From Paenirhizobium naphthalenivorans (lineage in GTDB: Bacteria; Pseudomonadota; Alphaproteobacteria; Rhizobiales; Rhizobiaceae), in the NCBI RefSeq assembly GCF_007992095.1, contig NZ_BJZP01000004.1:217313-281312 (forward strand): a DNA stretch of 64,000 nucleotides, in the 5' to 3' direction. Of this stretch, positions 17,053 through 25,178 are shown in pieces. The notes under the pieces were generated by a model that had not been told where the DNA came from, searched no databases, and worked only from the letters and a program-made list of their open reading frames with translations. The stretch's first letter is position 1; every line of letters starts with the position of its first letter. Position numbers and translations under genes: made by a program.

Positions 17053-17946
17053 TCAGGGCGGTGCTGGCACCTCTTGATCGGAGGTGACATTGACCTGAAT
17101 GGTCAGTGACTTGAAATCCGAGGCGCGCCCGTCGTAGCTGCCGGACAGAGGAATGGCCTGGTGCGGGTCGCGCGCCACCCCGACCCGGATCAGGTCGCGG
17201 TTGCCGACAATGCCATTGGTCGGGTCGAACTCCACCCATCCGGCGCCGGGAATATAGATCTGGCACCACGCATGGGTCGAGCCGCCGCCGAGCGTCGTCG
17301 AACCGTCCCGGTAGGGAACATAGATGTAGCCGGTGACGAAGCGGGCCGCCAAGCCGAGCGCCCGAGCCGCCTCCATCATCAGCAGCGCGAAATCCCGGCA
17401 GGTGCCGCTTCTCAGTTCAAGCGTCTGCAACGGCGTCTGCACCCCATGCTCGGAGCGCCGCGCATAGGCGAAACTGTCGTGGATCATGTAGCACAGGCTC
17501 ATCAGCAGGCTGCTGGTGCGGGTCGGCTGGCCGGTGTGCACGAACTGCCGGGCAAAGGTGCCGACCAGGTCGGCCGGATCGGCGAAATGGCGGGCCATGG
17601 TCGGTTTGAGGTCAGGCAGTTCCTCGGCATCATAGGTGAACGGATAGTCGACCGCGGTCGCCTCTATGGGGAAGTCGAGCGCCGCATGGGGCGTATGGTC
17701 AAGCCGGATGTTGCTCTCGAACCGAAGGCTGCGTGTTTTCGCGGAAAAATTGATCAGCGCGACGCAATTGCCGAAGGGATCGTGGATCCAGCGGATTTCA
17801 TCCTGCGGCGGCTCGACCACGAGGCTGACGCTGAGCAGCGTCTGGTCGAAGCTGTCGCGTGGTCGAAACATCAGCCGGTGCTCGCCGAGCTTGACGGGCC
17901 GCTTGTACTGATAGTCGGTGATATGGCGTACCGAGAATATGGTCAT
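17053..17946 (-). CDS. Transglutaminase-like protein with complete catalytic triad
   Basis: The 297-residue protein shows the N-terminal transglutaminase beta domain (IFSVRHITDYQYKRPVKLGEH) and a core with a full Cys-His-Asp triad: RSGTCRDFALLM, GGSTHAWCQIYIPGAGWVEFDPTNG. Proteins of this kind cleave or cross-link peptides in the cytosol and in bacteria often sit beside ATP-grasp and alpha-E partners; none is visible here. The start at MTIFSV was chosen since the upstream extension looks non-coding. It is probably cotranscribed with the transglutaminase gene downstream. Confidence 0.88.
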   Translation of the reverse strand: MTIFSVRHITDYQYKRPVKLGEHRLMFRPRDSFDQTLLSVSLVVEPPQDEIRWIHDPFGNCVALINFSAKTRSLRFESNIRLDHTPHAALDFPIEATAVDYPFTYDAEELPDLKPTMARHFADPADLVGTFARQFVHTGQPTRTSSLLMSLCYMIHDSFAYARRSEHGVQTPLQTLELRSGTCRDFALLMMEAARALGLAARFVTGYIYVPYRDGSTTLGGGSTHAWCQIYIPGAGWVEFDPTNGIVGNRDLIRVGVARDPHQAIPLSGSYDGRASDFKSLTIQVNVTSDQEVPAPP

Positions 17947-18035
17947 CAGTGCTTCCCGCCCGGGGGCGTTTTTCTTGCGCCCGACCTGAGCCAACGCTTT
18001 GTCGCTGGTTGCCCGGGCGCAAGGGCAGGATGGCC

Positions 18036-18200
18036 TTACAGGCGACCGGTCAGCACCAGGATGACAAGAATGATCAGCACGACGCCGAGAACGCTGACCC
18101 CGCCGTGGCCAAAGCCATAACCATAGCCGCCGAAGCGACCGCTAAACCCGCCAAGCAGGGCAATGATCAGGATGATGATGAGTATTGTTCCGAGCGACAT
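18036..18200 (-). CDS. DUF3309 family small membrane protein
   Basis: The 54-residue protein consists of two hydrophobic helices (LGTILIIILIIALLG and VSVLGVVLIILVILVLTG) joined by a Gly-rich loop (GGFSGRFGGYGYGFGHGG). This is the DUF3309 layout, common in alpha- and betaproteobacteria and of unknown function. GGAG lies upstream of the ATG. Confidence 0.8.
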   Translation of the reverse strand: MSLGTILIIILIIALLGGFSGRFGGYGYGFGHGGVSVLGVVLIILVILVLTGRL

Positions 18201-18699
18201 GCACTTCGTCTCCGTTGCTATTCGCAATGGCCAGTACATTTGCGTATCCGAGCCAAGGGACTGTTTGTGGGCGGCACGGCAGGGAGGCCACGATCAGGCC
18301 TCCGCTAACAGTGAGTACAATGCGTGGACGGCTTTGTACAGGGGAAGCGGCCCTGGGATCGCGCGGCCAGCACGTGCCCGCGTTTCACAACCGTGGGATC
18401 GGCGCCCATCCGGAAAAGGCAAAGGGACCGCGTTGCGGAACGCGTGGACTCTTCTTGCGGCCGGACTCGAAAAGCACGTGACGATAACAGCGGCAGGCCA
18501 CTCCCATTCCACTCCATCGAATCCCAGGAAGACCGACGGGTGGCACGTATTTCACACCCGACATAGTTGGAATTGTGTTATGGTTACACCGATAGGGAAC
18601 TGTTCTGATTTCAAGTCCGCTTGAGTCAGTCACCTCAATTGACCGCCACCCCTACGGTATCTTTGCGCTGGTGGGTCCTGGGCCAGAAAGGGTCGGCAC
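18201..18699. other. 500-base stretch without a convincing gene
   Basis: No reading frame here looks like a protein, and GC content is lower than in the flanking genes. It separates the DUF3309 gene from the HPF-like gene and probably holds the promoter of the latter. I found no clear promoter, repeat or RNA fold. Confidence 0.4.
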
Positions 18700-19047
18700 A
18701 TGCAAATTCAAATCAATACTGACGAAAATATCGACGGTGGGGCAGATTTTTCTGCGAAAATTTCGGCCCAAATTCGCGACCGTCTCGACCGCTTCAGCCA
18801 GCACATCACGCGGATTGAGGTCCATCTTAGCGATACCAACAGCGACAAATCCGGAGAAGTCGACAAACGTTGCGTCATTGAAGTGCGCCTGGAGGGCCGC
18901 CAGCCAGAAGTGGTGACCGATCAGGCTGACACGCTTGAGAGCGCGATTTCCGGCGCGATCAATAAGTTGCATAGCTCGCTGGACCATACGCTTGGAAAGC
19001 TCAACCATCACAAGGGCGCCGACACAATACGAACCGGCGGTCTTTAA
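18700..19047 (+). CDS. Short HPF/RaiA-family ribosome-associated protein
   Basis: The 115-residue protein has the single HPF/RaiA (sigma-54 modulation/S30EA) domain. It opens with QIQINTDENIDG, then FSAKISAQIRDRLDRFSQHITRIEVHLSD, CVIEVRLEGRQPEVVTDQADTLESAISGAINKL. HPF proteins bind the 30S subunit and promote inactive ribosomes in stress. It lacks the C-terminal dimerisation domain of long HPF, so it is a short form, perhaps a second copy beside the main HPF of the genome. An 81-residue hydrophilic protein is encoded next on the same strand. Confidence 0.8.
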   Translation: MQIQINTDENIDGGADFSAKISAQIRDRLDRFSQHITRIEVHLSDTNSDKSGEVDKRCVIEVRLEGRQPEVVTDQADTLESAISGAINKLHSSLDHTLGKLNHHKGADTIRTGGL

Positions 19048-19099
19048 CGGGGCTGAGGCCACCGATTACGGAACCCAGCGCGTCAAGAGGAGTGAGATT

Positions 19100-19345
19100 A
19101 TGGTAGACAAAAAGCCTGCTGAGTCAGATCCGAAAAGCGGCCAACCCAAAGAGCCCGATCAGCACAAAACCACAAGCGAAGCCACGGGCCAGAAGTCTGA
19201 ACCCGTCGCAGTGGATCGACCCGGCTTTGATTTGGGTGGTTCAACCGGCAAAACGACTGCAGGAACAGGTCTTGGCCTGGGCGAGGACGCATCCGAAGAC
19301 AGCCGTGATCGAAGCTTGCCCGGCCGTCGAGGGGAAAACAAGTAA
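19100..19345 (+). CDS. Small hydrophilic protein of unknown function
   Basis: The 81-residue product is rich in Lys, Glu, Ser, Gly and Pro (KKPAESDPKSGQPKEPDQHK, DLGGSTGKTTAGTGLGLG), with no hydrophobic core, so it is probably disordered. It lies 52 bases after the HPF-like gene and has GAGGAG seven bases before the ATG, which supports it being translated. It may be a stress-related hydrophilin-type protein, but I do not recognise the family. Confidence 0.6.
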   Translation: MVDKKPAESDPKSGQPKEPDQHKTTSEATGQKSEPVAVDRPGFDLGGSTGKTTAGTGLGLGEDASEDSRDRSLPGRRGENK

Positions 19346-19437
19346 AGCGAAACTCGACTGGATCGGCGCATCGTTCTCATAGCGCATCGCACCTTCGAGG
19401 CGGCAGGATTGCAGCGACAAGAGGCGGTTCGGCACTA

Positions 19438-19452
19438 TTGGTTTATAACCAA
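19438..19452. promoter_or_regulatory. Inverted repeat upstream of the His-rich DMT transporter (candidate operator)
   Basis: TTGGTT-TAT-AACCAA is a perfect 6-bp inverted repeat with a three-base spacer, 78 bases before the transporter start. Given the metal-binding tail of that transporter, a metal-responsive regulator is possible. No clear match to a known box was made. Confidence 0.35.
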
Positions 19453-19530
19453 ATGGAGCCGGCCCGCTGATTTCCCCCAGCTTTTTCCGGATGGTCTGTT
19501 AAACTCGCGGCAGTTCGGAGGCAGTCCAGC

Positions 19531-20598
19531 ATGGCGAAATCGCATTCCCACCTTTGGCCCGGTGTGCCGCTGGCACTCGGCTCTGCTGTGCTGTTCGGCG
19601 CTTCGGCACCGCTTTCCAAGCTTCTGATCGGGGTGGTCGATCCGTGGCTGCTGGCTGGCATCCTCTATCTCGGCGCAGGGGCGGGGCTCGGTCTCTTGAG
19701 CGGCGCGCGGGCGCTCATCGGCCTTGGCAATGAAGAGGCGCCGCTGAAGCGAGCCGATCTGCCTTGGCTTGCCGCCGTCATCCTGTTTGGCGGCGTGCTC
19801 GGCCCGCTTTTGCTTATGCTCGGCTTGTCGCTCACCTCGGCCTCATCCGCCTCGCTGCTGCTCAACCTCGAAGGGCTGGCCACCATGGCGATCGCCTGGC
19901 TGGTGTTTCGCGAAAATGTCGACCGGCGCCTGTTGCTGGGCGCTGCCGCAATCCTTGCCGGTGCGGTGTTGCTGTCGTGGAACGGCGTGGGCCTGAGCCT
20001 TGATGCGGGCGGCCTCTTCGTTGCCGCCGCCTGCCTGTGCTGGGGCATAGACAACAACTTGACGCGCAAGCTCTCCTCGGCCGATCCCGTACAGATCGCC
20101 ATGATCAAAGGAATTGCCGCGGGCGCCACCAATCTGGCGCTCGCGCTCGCCTTCGGTGCCGCCTGGCCGGGCGCCATGCTCGTTGCCGCCGGCGCCGTCG
20201 TTGGCCTGTTCGGCATCGGCATCAGCCTGGTAATGTTCATGCTGGGGCTGCGCCATCTCGGCACGGCGCGCACGGGCGCCTATTTCTCGCTCGCCCCCTT
20301 CATCGGTGCCGTGCTGGCGCTGATCATCTTCCGCGAGGCGGTGACGCCGCAGCTGGTTTTGGCCGGCGCGCTAATGGCGCTCGGGCTCTGGCTGCATCTG
20401 ACCGAGCGACATGAGCATGAGCACAGTCACGAGGCGATGGAGCACGAGCATGCCCATGTCCATGATGCGCATCATCAGCATGATCATGACGGCCCGGTCA
20501 CCGAGCCCCACTCGCATCCGCATCGCCACGAGCCCTTGCGCCACAAGCACCCGCATTACCCTGACCTCCACCATGGCCACAGTCACAGCCACGGGTGA
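19531..20598 (+). CDS. DMT/EamA transporter with a histidine-rich C-terminal tail
   Basis: The 355-residue protein has ten hydrophobic segments in two EamA halves (about 10-150 and 155-290), typical of drug/metabolite exporters in the inner membrane. Residues 291-355 form a tail with about 25 histidines among Glu, Asp, Ser and Pro (HEHEHSHEAMEHEHAHVHD, HHGHSHSHG). A short MAKSHSH sequence opens the N-terminus. Such tails bind Zn, Ni or Co, so the protein probably moves or senses a transition metal, although EamA proteins generally export organic molecules. An inverted repeat lies upstream. Confidence 0.85.
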   Translation: MAKSHSHLWPGVPLALGSAVLFGASAPLSKLLIGVVDPWLLAGILYLGAGAGLGLLSGARALIGLGNEEAPLKRADLPWLAAVILFGGVLGPLLLMLGLSLTSASSASLLLNLEGLATMAIAWLVFRENVDRRLLLGAAAILAGAVLLSWNGVGLSLDAGGLFVAAACLCWGIDNNLTRKLSSADPVQIAMIKGIAAGATNLALALAFGAAWPGAMLVAAGAVVGLFGIGISLVMFMLGLRHLGTARTGAYFSLAPFIGAVLALIIFREAVTPQLVLAGALMALGLWLHLTERHEHEHSHEAMEHEHAHVHDAHHQHDHDGPVTEPHSHPHRHEPLRHKHPHYPDLHHGHSHSHG

Positions 20599-20629
20599 GG
20601 GAGCGCACGAGCACCTGCTGGGGATTCGC

Positions 20630-20779
20630 TCAGCCGAGAAACTGGAAATAGGCCCAGGCGATGATGAAAGCGGTGACCACGCCAAGCGCGATGAGCGCTG
20701 TCTTCAGCCGAGGATTGGGCTTTTTCGGTTCCTTCGGTTTCGGCGGCTTCTTGAATTCGACGACATTCGACACGGGCAT
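20630..20779 (-). CDS. Small single-span membrane protein, 49 residues
   Basis: The product starts MPVSNVVEFKKPPKPKEPKK and has one membrane helix (TALIALGVVTAFIIAWAYFQFLG) at its C-terminus. GGAGA upstream of the ATG and the Lys/Pro-rich cytosolic part argue for a real gene. Rhizobial genomes carry similar small proteins of unknown function, in my recollection. It lies between the DMT transporter (opposite strand) and msrB. Confidence 0.6.
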   Translation of the reverse strand: MPVSNVVEFKKPPKPKEPKKPNPRLKTALIALGVVTAFIIAWAYFQFLG

Positions 20780-20994
20780 TCTCCTGATCTGTTGCAGCGA
20801 CCTTACGCCTGAGGAGATTGAGAAAGTCCTGATACGTCGGCTTTCGCCAACGGCATGTCGCCTTCGGCCGCCGCGAGAAGGCGTCGGGCTTGGCGAGCGT
20901 CGAAGTTCGCTTCGTGGTGTCTTCCTCTGCCTCTCCTGCAACGAGGGCCAGTGCGCAGAGGCGATCTCGGCGCCGGCTCGAGGGCGTAAAACCC

Positions 20995-21405
20995 TCACTC
21001 CACCCTCTCGAACACCATCGAATGGCCGTTGATGCAGTAGCGCAGGCCGGTCGGCTTCGGGCCGTCGGGGAAGACGTGACCGAGATGGCCGCCGCAGTTG
21101 GCGCAGCGGATTTCCGTCCGGACCATACCCAGCGAGGCGTCGCGATGCTCGGTCACGGCGCCGGGGGAGGCGGGTTCGAAATAGCTCGGCCAGCCGCAGC
21201 CGGCGTCGAATTTCGTGTCGGAATAAAACAGCGGCGTATCGCAGGCGGCGCAGCGATAGAGGCCCTTTTCAAAATTGTCCCAATACGGGCCGGTAAACGG
21301 CCGTTCCGTTCCGTGTTCGCGCAGGATGCGGTATTGCTCCGCCGTCAGCTGCTCGCGCCATTCGGCATCGGATTTGTCGATTGTCGGCTTGGCTGTCTCG
21401 CTCAT
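20995..21405 (-). CDS. msrB: Peptide-methionine (R)-S-oxide reductase
   Basis: The 136-residue protein is a complete MsrB. It has two zinc-binding CxxC pairs (C52/C55 in CAAC, C101/C104 in CANC), [10 protein letters not shown], and the catalytic Cys124 in RYCINGHSM. It reduces the R form of methionine sulfoxide in proteins, using thioredoxin. There is no signal peptide, so it acts in the cytosol. The gene stands alone. Confidence 0.95.
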   Translation of the reverse strand: MSETAKPTIDKSDAEWREQLTAEQYRILREHGTERPFTGPYWDNFEKGLYRCAACDTPLFYSDTKFDAGCGWPSYFEPASPGAVTEHRDASLGMVRTEIRCANCGGHLGHVFPDGPKPTGLRYCINGHSMVFERVE

Positions 21406-21778
21406 GGGTGTCGCTCCGTTGTTCAGCTGACTAAATAGGGTGGAGAAGGCGCTGCGGCAATCGCCGGCGTGTCGGAGAGGTCGCCTTTGCCGAACGGTCC
21501 GACATCATCCGGTTCGCACGGCGAAGTAATGTCGCGGCGAGTGAGCGACGGGCTAAAACAACGGCCATGAATATACCGCCTGCGGCGGGCGCAACGGATG
21601 CGTTTCGGCCAGTGGAAGCCGCCGGAATCCGTTGACAAACGCCGATGTGAACACGGCTCTTCCCGTTTTCCCTTGAGGCGCGACACGGTTTGTCCTAACA
21701 CCATGCGCAATTTGTGCCGTCCTCTCGGGGGCGGCGCCAGACCGCGCTCATGCCGAACTGCGCTCACAAGGATACGGA
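21406..21778. other. Intergenic region upstream of the mrp operon
   Basis: No gene is convincing here. A TTGACA at 21633-21638 could be the -35 box of the mrp promoter, but I could not find a good -10 at 17 bases. AAGGA precedes the mrpA ATG. Confidence 0.4.
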
Positions 21779-24166
21779 ATGTTTGAGAACGTCGCCGCTG
21801 TGACATTGATGGCCCTGTTTCTGCCCTTTGCCGGCGCGCTGCTCGCTCCCTTCCTGACAGCCAGGCTCGGCGCCAATGCCGCCTGGGTTCTGGCGCTCGC
21901 GCCGCTTGCCTCCTTCGCCCATTTCGCCGGTTTCCTGCCGGCGATCGCGGCCGGGGAGGTGGTAACCGGCGGCTATGCCTGGGTGCCGAGCCTCAACCTG
22001 TCCTTCTCCTGGTTCCTCGACGGCCTGTCGCTCACCTTCGCGCTGCTGGTCACCGGTATCGGCACGCTGATCATGCTCTATACCGGCGGTTACATGAAGG
22101 GTCATCCGCAACTGGGTCGTTTCTTCTCCTTCATGCTGATGTTCATGGGCTCCATGCTCGGCGTCGTGGTGTCCGACAGCTTCCTGATGCTCTTCGTCTT
22201 CTGGGAGCTGACCTCGATCACCTCCTTCCTGCTGATCGGCTTCGACCATGAGCGTGCGGCCTCGCGCCGCGCCGCCTTGCAGGCTCTGGTCGTCACCGGC
22301 GGCGGTGGCCTCGCCCTGCTGGCCGGCCTGATCTTCATCTGGAACGTCACCGGCCTGACGCAGATGTCGCTGCTGGTGCACTCCGGTGACCTCCTGCGCG
22401 AGAGCCCGTTCTACGCTGCGGCACTCATTCTGGTGCTCGGCGGCGCCTTCACCAAGTCGGCGCAGTTCCCCTTCCACTTCTGGCTGCCCAACGCCATGGA
22501 GGCGCCGACTCCGGTTTCGGCCTATCTCCATTCCGCGACCATGGTGAAGGCCGGCGTCTATCTGCTGATGCGGCTCAATCCGGTGATGGGTGGAACACCC
22601 GCCTGGGAAATCCTGCTTCCGCTCTTTGGCGGCGTCACGCTTCTGGTCGGTGCCGTTCTCGCCATCCGCCAGACCGATCTGAAGTTGATGCTCGCCTATA
22701 CGACGGTCGCCTCGCTCGGCCTTCTGGTCATGCTGACCGGCTTCGGCTCACCTTATGCGATCGAGGCGGCGGTGCTCTATCTGGTCGCCCATTCCCTGTT
22801 CAAGGGCGCGCTCTTCATGGTCGCCGGCATCATCGATCACGAGACCGGCACGCGCGACGTGACCAGGCTCTCCGGCCTGCGCTCCACCATGCCGATCACT
22901 TTCGTCGCCGCCCTTTTCGCCGCCATATCCATGGCCGGCCTGCCGCCCTTCTTCGGCTTCCTCGCCAAGGAGGAGATCTATGCGGCGCTGGCCGGTGGTG
23001 ATCCGCGTTCCGTTCTCTTCACCGCGGTCGCCATTGTCGGCAACGCGCTGATGTTCGTCATCGCCTTTGCCGTGGCGCTGAAGCCTTTCCTCGGCGCCAA
23101 GGTCGAAACGCCGAAACATGCCCACGAGGGGCCGGTGCTTCTGTGGTTGGGACCGCTGACCCTGTCGCTCATCGGTCTTGCCGCCGCCGTGTTCTCGCCG
23201 CTGGCCCATGCCTTTGTCACCTCGCCGATGGCCAGCGCGGTCGCCGGTGAAGCCGAGACCGTGACCGTCGGCCTCGTGCCCCATATTGGCGTGCCGCTCG
23301 CGCTGTCGGTGCTGACGGTGGTGCTTGGCATTCTTGTTTTCCTCGGTCTCGCCCGCGCCCGTGCCATTGTCGCCCGCCTGCTCGATGCCCTCGGCCCCGG
23401 ACCTGATCGCGGCTTCGACCATTTCATCGCCGGTCTTGTTCGACTCTCCTGGCGGGTGACGCAGTTGGTGCAGAACGGACGGCTCGAGGTCTACATCACC
23501 GCGACCTTCCTGCTGCTGGCCGTCGTCCTGCTTGTTCCGCCCCTGGTCGGCGGTGAACTGCCGGTCATGCCGTCCTGGCCGTCCGGCATCCGTTTCCACG
23601 AACTCGCCTTCTTCATCATCGCCGTCGTAGGCCTGCTGGCCGTTCTGGTCGCCAAGGACCGCCTCACGGCGATCGTCTCGCTCGGCATCCAGGGCTTCGC
23701 CGTGGCGGTGATCTTCCTGCTGTTCGGCGCGCCGGACCTGTCGTTCACCCAGTTCATGGTCGAGACGCTGTCGGTCGTCATCCTCGCGCTGGTCATGACG
23801 CGGCTGCGCCTTTCGCCCTCCGACCACCGCACCTGGGGCCAGGTTCTGGCTGACGGCGCGATCGCCATCGCCGGGGGGCTGGGCTTTGCCCTGATGCTGT
23901 TGAAATCGACGCAGGCGCCATTCGACACGACGCTCACCGATTTCTTCAACGCCTATTCCAAGGTCGTCGCCCACGGCGCCAATGTCGTGAACGTCATCAT
24001 CGTCGACTTCCGTGGCACCGACACGCTGGGCGAGATCTCGGTGGTGATGATTACCGGTCTTGCCATCCTGGCGCTGATCCGGATTCGCGTCGTGCCGATC
24101 GCCGCCGCCCAGGCGAGCGTCGCCGGCATCAGGCGCAAGAACGCCGAGAAGGAGTCGCGCAAGTGA
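21779..24166 (+). CDS. mrpA: Mrp/Pha antiporter subunit A
   Basis: The 795-residue membrane protein has the NuoL-like antiporter core (about 1-500; [48 protein letters not shown], partly quoted) and a C-terminal DUF4040/MbhE-type extension (about 600-780, [25 protein letters not shown]). This is the large subunit of the Mrp Na+(K+)/H+ antiporter, which works as a seven-subunit complex in the inner membrane for pH and salt tolerance; the rhizobial name is PhaA. Subunits A and B are separate here, unlike the fused PhaAB of the pha1 system. Its stop overlaps the mrpB start by four bases. Confidence 0.95.
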   Translation: MFENVAAVTLMALFLPFAGALLAPFLTARLGANAAWVLALAPLASFAHFAGFLPAIAAGEVVTGGYAWVPSLNLSFSWFLDGLSLTFALLVTGIGTLIMLYTGGYMKGHPQLGRFFSFMLMFMGSMLGVVVSDSFLMLFVFWELTSITSFLLIGFDHERAASRRAALQALVVTGGGGLALLAGLIFIWNVTGLTQMSLLVHSGDLLRESPFYAAALILVLGGAFTKSAQFPFHFWLPNAMEAPTPVSAYLHSATMVKAGVYLLMRLNPVMGGTPAWEILLPLFGGVTLLVGAVLAIRQTDLKLMLAYTTVASLGLLVMLTGFGSPYAIEAAVLYLVAHSLFKGALFMVAGIIDHETGTRDVTRLSGLRSTMPITFVAALFAAISMAGLPPFFGFLAKEEIYAALAGGDPRSVLFTAVAIVGNALMFVIAFAVALKPFLGAKVETPKHAHEGPVLLWLGPLTLSLIGLAAAVFSPLAHAFVTSPMASAVAGEAETVTVGLVPHIGVPLALSVLTVVLGILVFLGLARARAIVARLLDALGPGPDRGFDHFIAGLVRLSWRVTQLVQNGRLEVYITATFLLLAVVLLVPPLVGGELPVMPSWPSGIRFHELAFFIIAVVGLLAVLVAKDRLTAIVSLGIQGFAVAVIFLLFGAPDLSFTQFMVETLSVVILALVMTRLRLSPSDHRTWGQVLADGAIAIAGGLGFALMLLKSTQAPFDTTLTDFFNAYSKVVAHGANVVNVIIVDFRGTDTLGEISVVMITGLAILALIRIRVVPIAAAQASVAGIRRKNAEKESRK

Positions 24167-24582
24167 ACACGCTGATTTTCCGCACCGTCGCCCCCTTCCT
24201 GACCGCGCTGATGCTGCTATTTTCGATCTTCGTCCTGCTGCGAGGCCACAATGAGCCGGGCGGCGGCTTCATCGGCGGGCTGATCGCCGCTTCGGCCTTC
24301 GCCATGTACGGTATCGCCTTCGGCGTGTCGGCCGTGCGCCGCGCACTGTGGTTCCGACCCTTGTCTATCGCCGGTGCGGGCCTGCTGTTGTCGACCGTCT
24401 CGGGCCTGATCTCGGCCGTCTTCGGCGTGCCCTTCATGACGGGCCTGTGGATCTATCCGCGACTGTTCGGCGTCGAGGTGCCGCTCGCCACCGTCATGTC
24501 GTTTGACGTCGGCGTCTATCTTGTCGTCGTTGGTGCCATCACCGCGATCGCGCTGGCGCTTGAGGAAAGGGAGAGCGACTGA
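24163..24582 (+). CDS. mrpB: Mrp/Pha antiporter subunit B
   Basis: The 139-residue protein has four membrane segments and the MnhB signature [40 protein letters not shown] (only key part needed), followed by [28 protein letters not shown]. It is a small subunit of the Mrp complex and is translationally coupled to mrpA and mrpC through overlaps of a few bases. Confidence 0.95.
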   Translation: MNTLIFRTVAPFLTALMLLFSIFVLLRGHNEPGGGFIGGLIAASAFAMYGIAFGVSAVRRALWFRPLSIAGAGLLLSTVSGLISAVFGVPFMTGLWIYPRLFGVEVPLATVMSFDVGVYLVVVGAITAIALALEERESD

Positions 24583-24959
24583 TGGAAACGCTGCTGTCGG
24601 GTCTGGTCGGCATTTTCTTCGCCGGCGCCCTTTACCTGATGATGTCGAAGCATATCGTTCGTGTGCTGCTTGGCGTCGTCATTCTCGGCAATGCGGTCAA
24701 CCTGCTTCTGTTCACCACCGGCCGGCTGACCCGTGAGGTTCCGCCGATCATCGCCGCCGGTGCGGATACGCTGAGCGCCGGTGCCGCCAATCCACTGCCG
24801 CAGGCGCTGATCCTGACGGCGATCGTCATTTCCTTCTCCTTCTTCTGCTTCCTTCTGGTGCTGACCTATCGGGCCTACCAGGACCTTGGAACCGACGATA
24901 CCGACGAGATGCGCGTGGCTGAGCCGAAGGGCGAGCCGCTGCCGCCGATGGGATATTGA
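24582..24959 (+). CDS. mrpC: Mrp/Pha antiporter subunit C
   Basis: The 125-residue protein is NuoK-like with three membrane segments (GIFFAGALYLMMSKHIVRVLLGVVILGNAVNLLLF, then PQALILTAIVISFSFFCFLLVL). The NuoK-type Glu is lost, as is normal for MrpC. It ends with a polar tail. A RIME-like palindromic element of about 190 bases follows before mrpD, which breaks the otherwise overlapping gene order. Confidence 0.93.
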   Translation: METLLSGLVGIFFAGALYLMMSKHIVRVLLGVVILGNAVNLLLFTTGRLTREVPPIIAAGADTLSAGAANPLPQALILTAIVISFSFFCFLLVLTYRAYQDLGTDDTDEMRVAEPKGEPLPPMGY

Positions 24960-24989
24960 TTGCATGAGAATGCCTGTGCCTGATCTGAA

Positions 24990-25173
24990 CACCCTCCGGC
25001 CTGCCTGCCAACTCACCCGTGAGGGGGGAGACCGCTCAGCGGCCGGCGCCGCGTTCAAAACTCATGCCGTGAAGATGTCGCCTTCGTTCGGCCCGCAGGG
25101 CTTGGCGAGGACCGTACGCCTCGGTCTCTTCACCCTTGTGGGGAAGGCGGCCGGCAGGTCAGAGGGGGCGGTG
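24990..25173. repeat. RIME-like palindromic intergenic element between mrpC and mrpD
   Basis: The ends are inverted copies: CCCTCCGGCCTGCC (24992-25005) and GGCAGGTCAGAGGG (25153-25166), matching at 12 of 14 positions. Inner parts include GTGAGGGGGGAGACCG and CGGTCTCTTCACCCTTGTGGGGAAG, the type of sequence I recall from rhizobial intergenic mosaic elements (RIME). It has no coding potential and lies inside the operon, so its RNA could fold strongly and affect mrpD-G expression. Confidence 0.6.
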
Positions 25174-25178
25174 CACTG

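Noticed and set aside
18580..18640. GGAAC-containing stretch before the HPF-like gene as a possible EcfG (general stress) promoter
   Set aside because: No cGTT-type -10 element lies at the required 16-17 base spacing.
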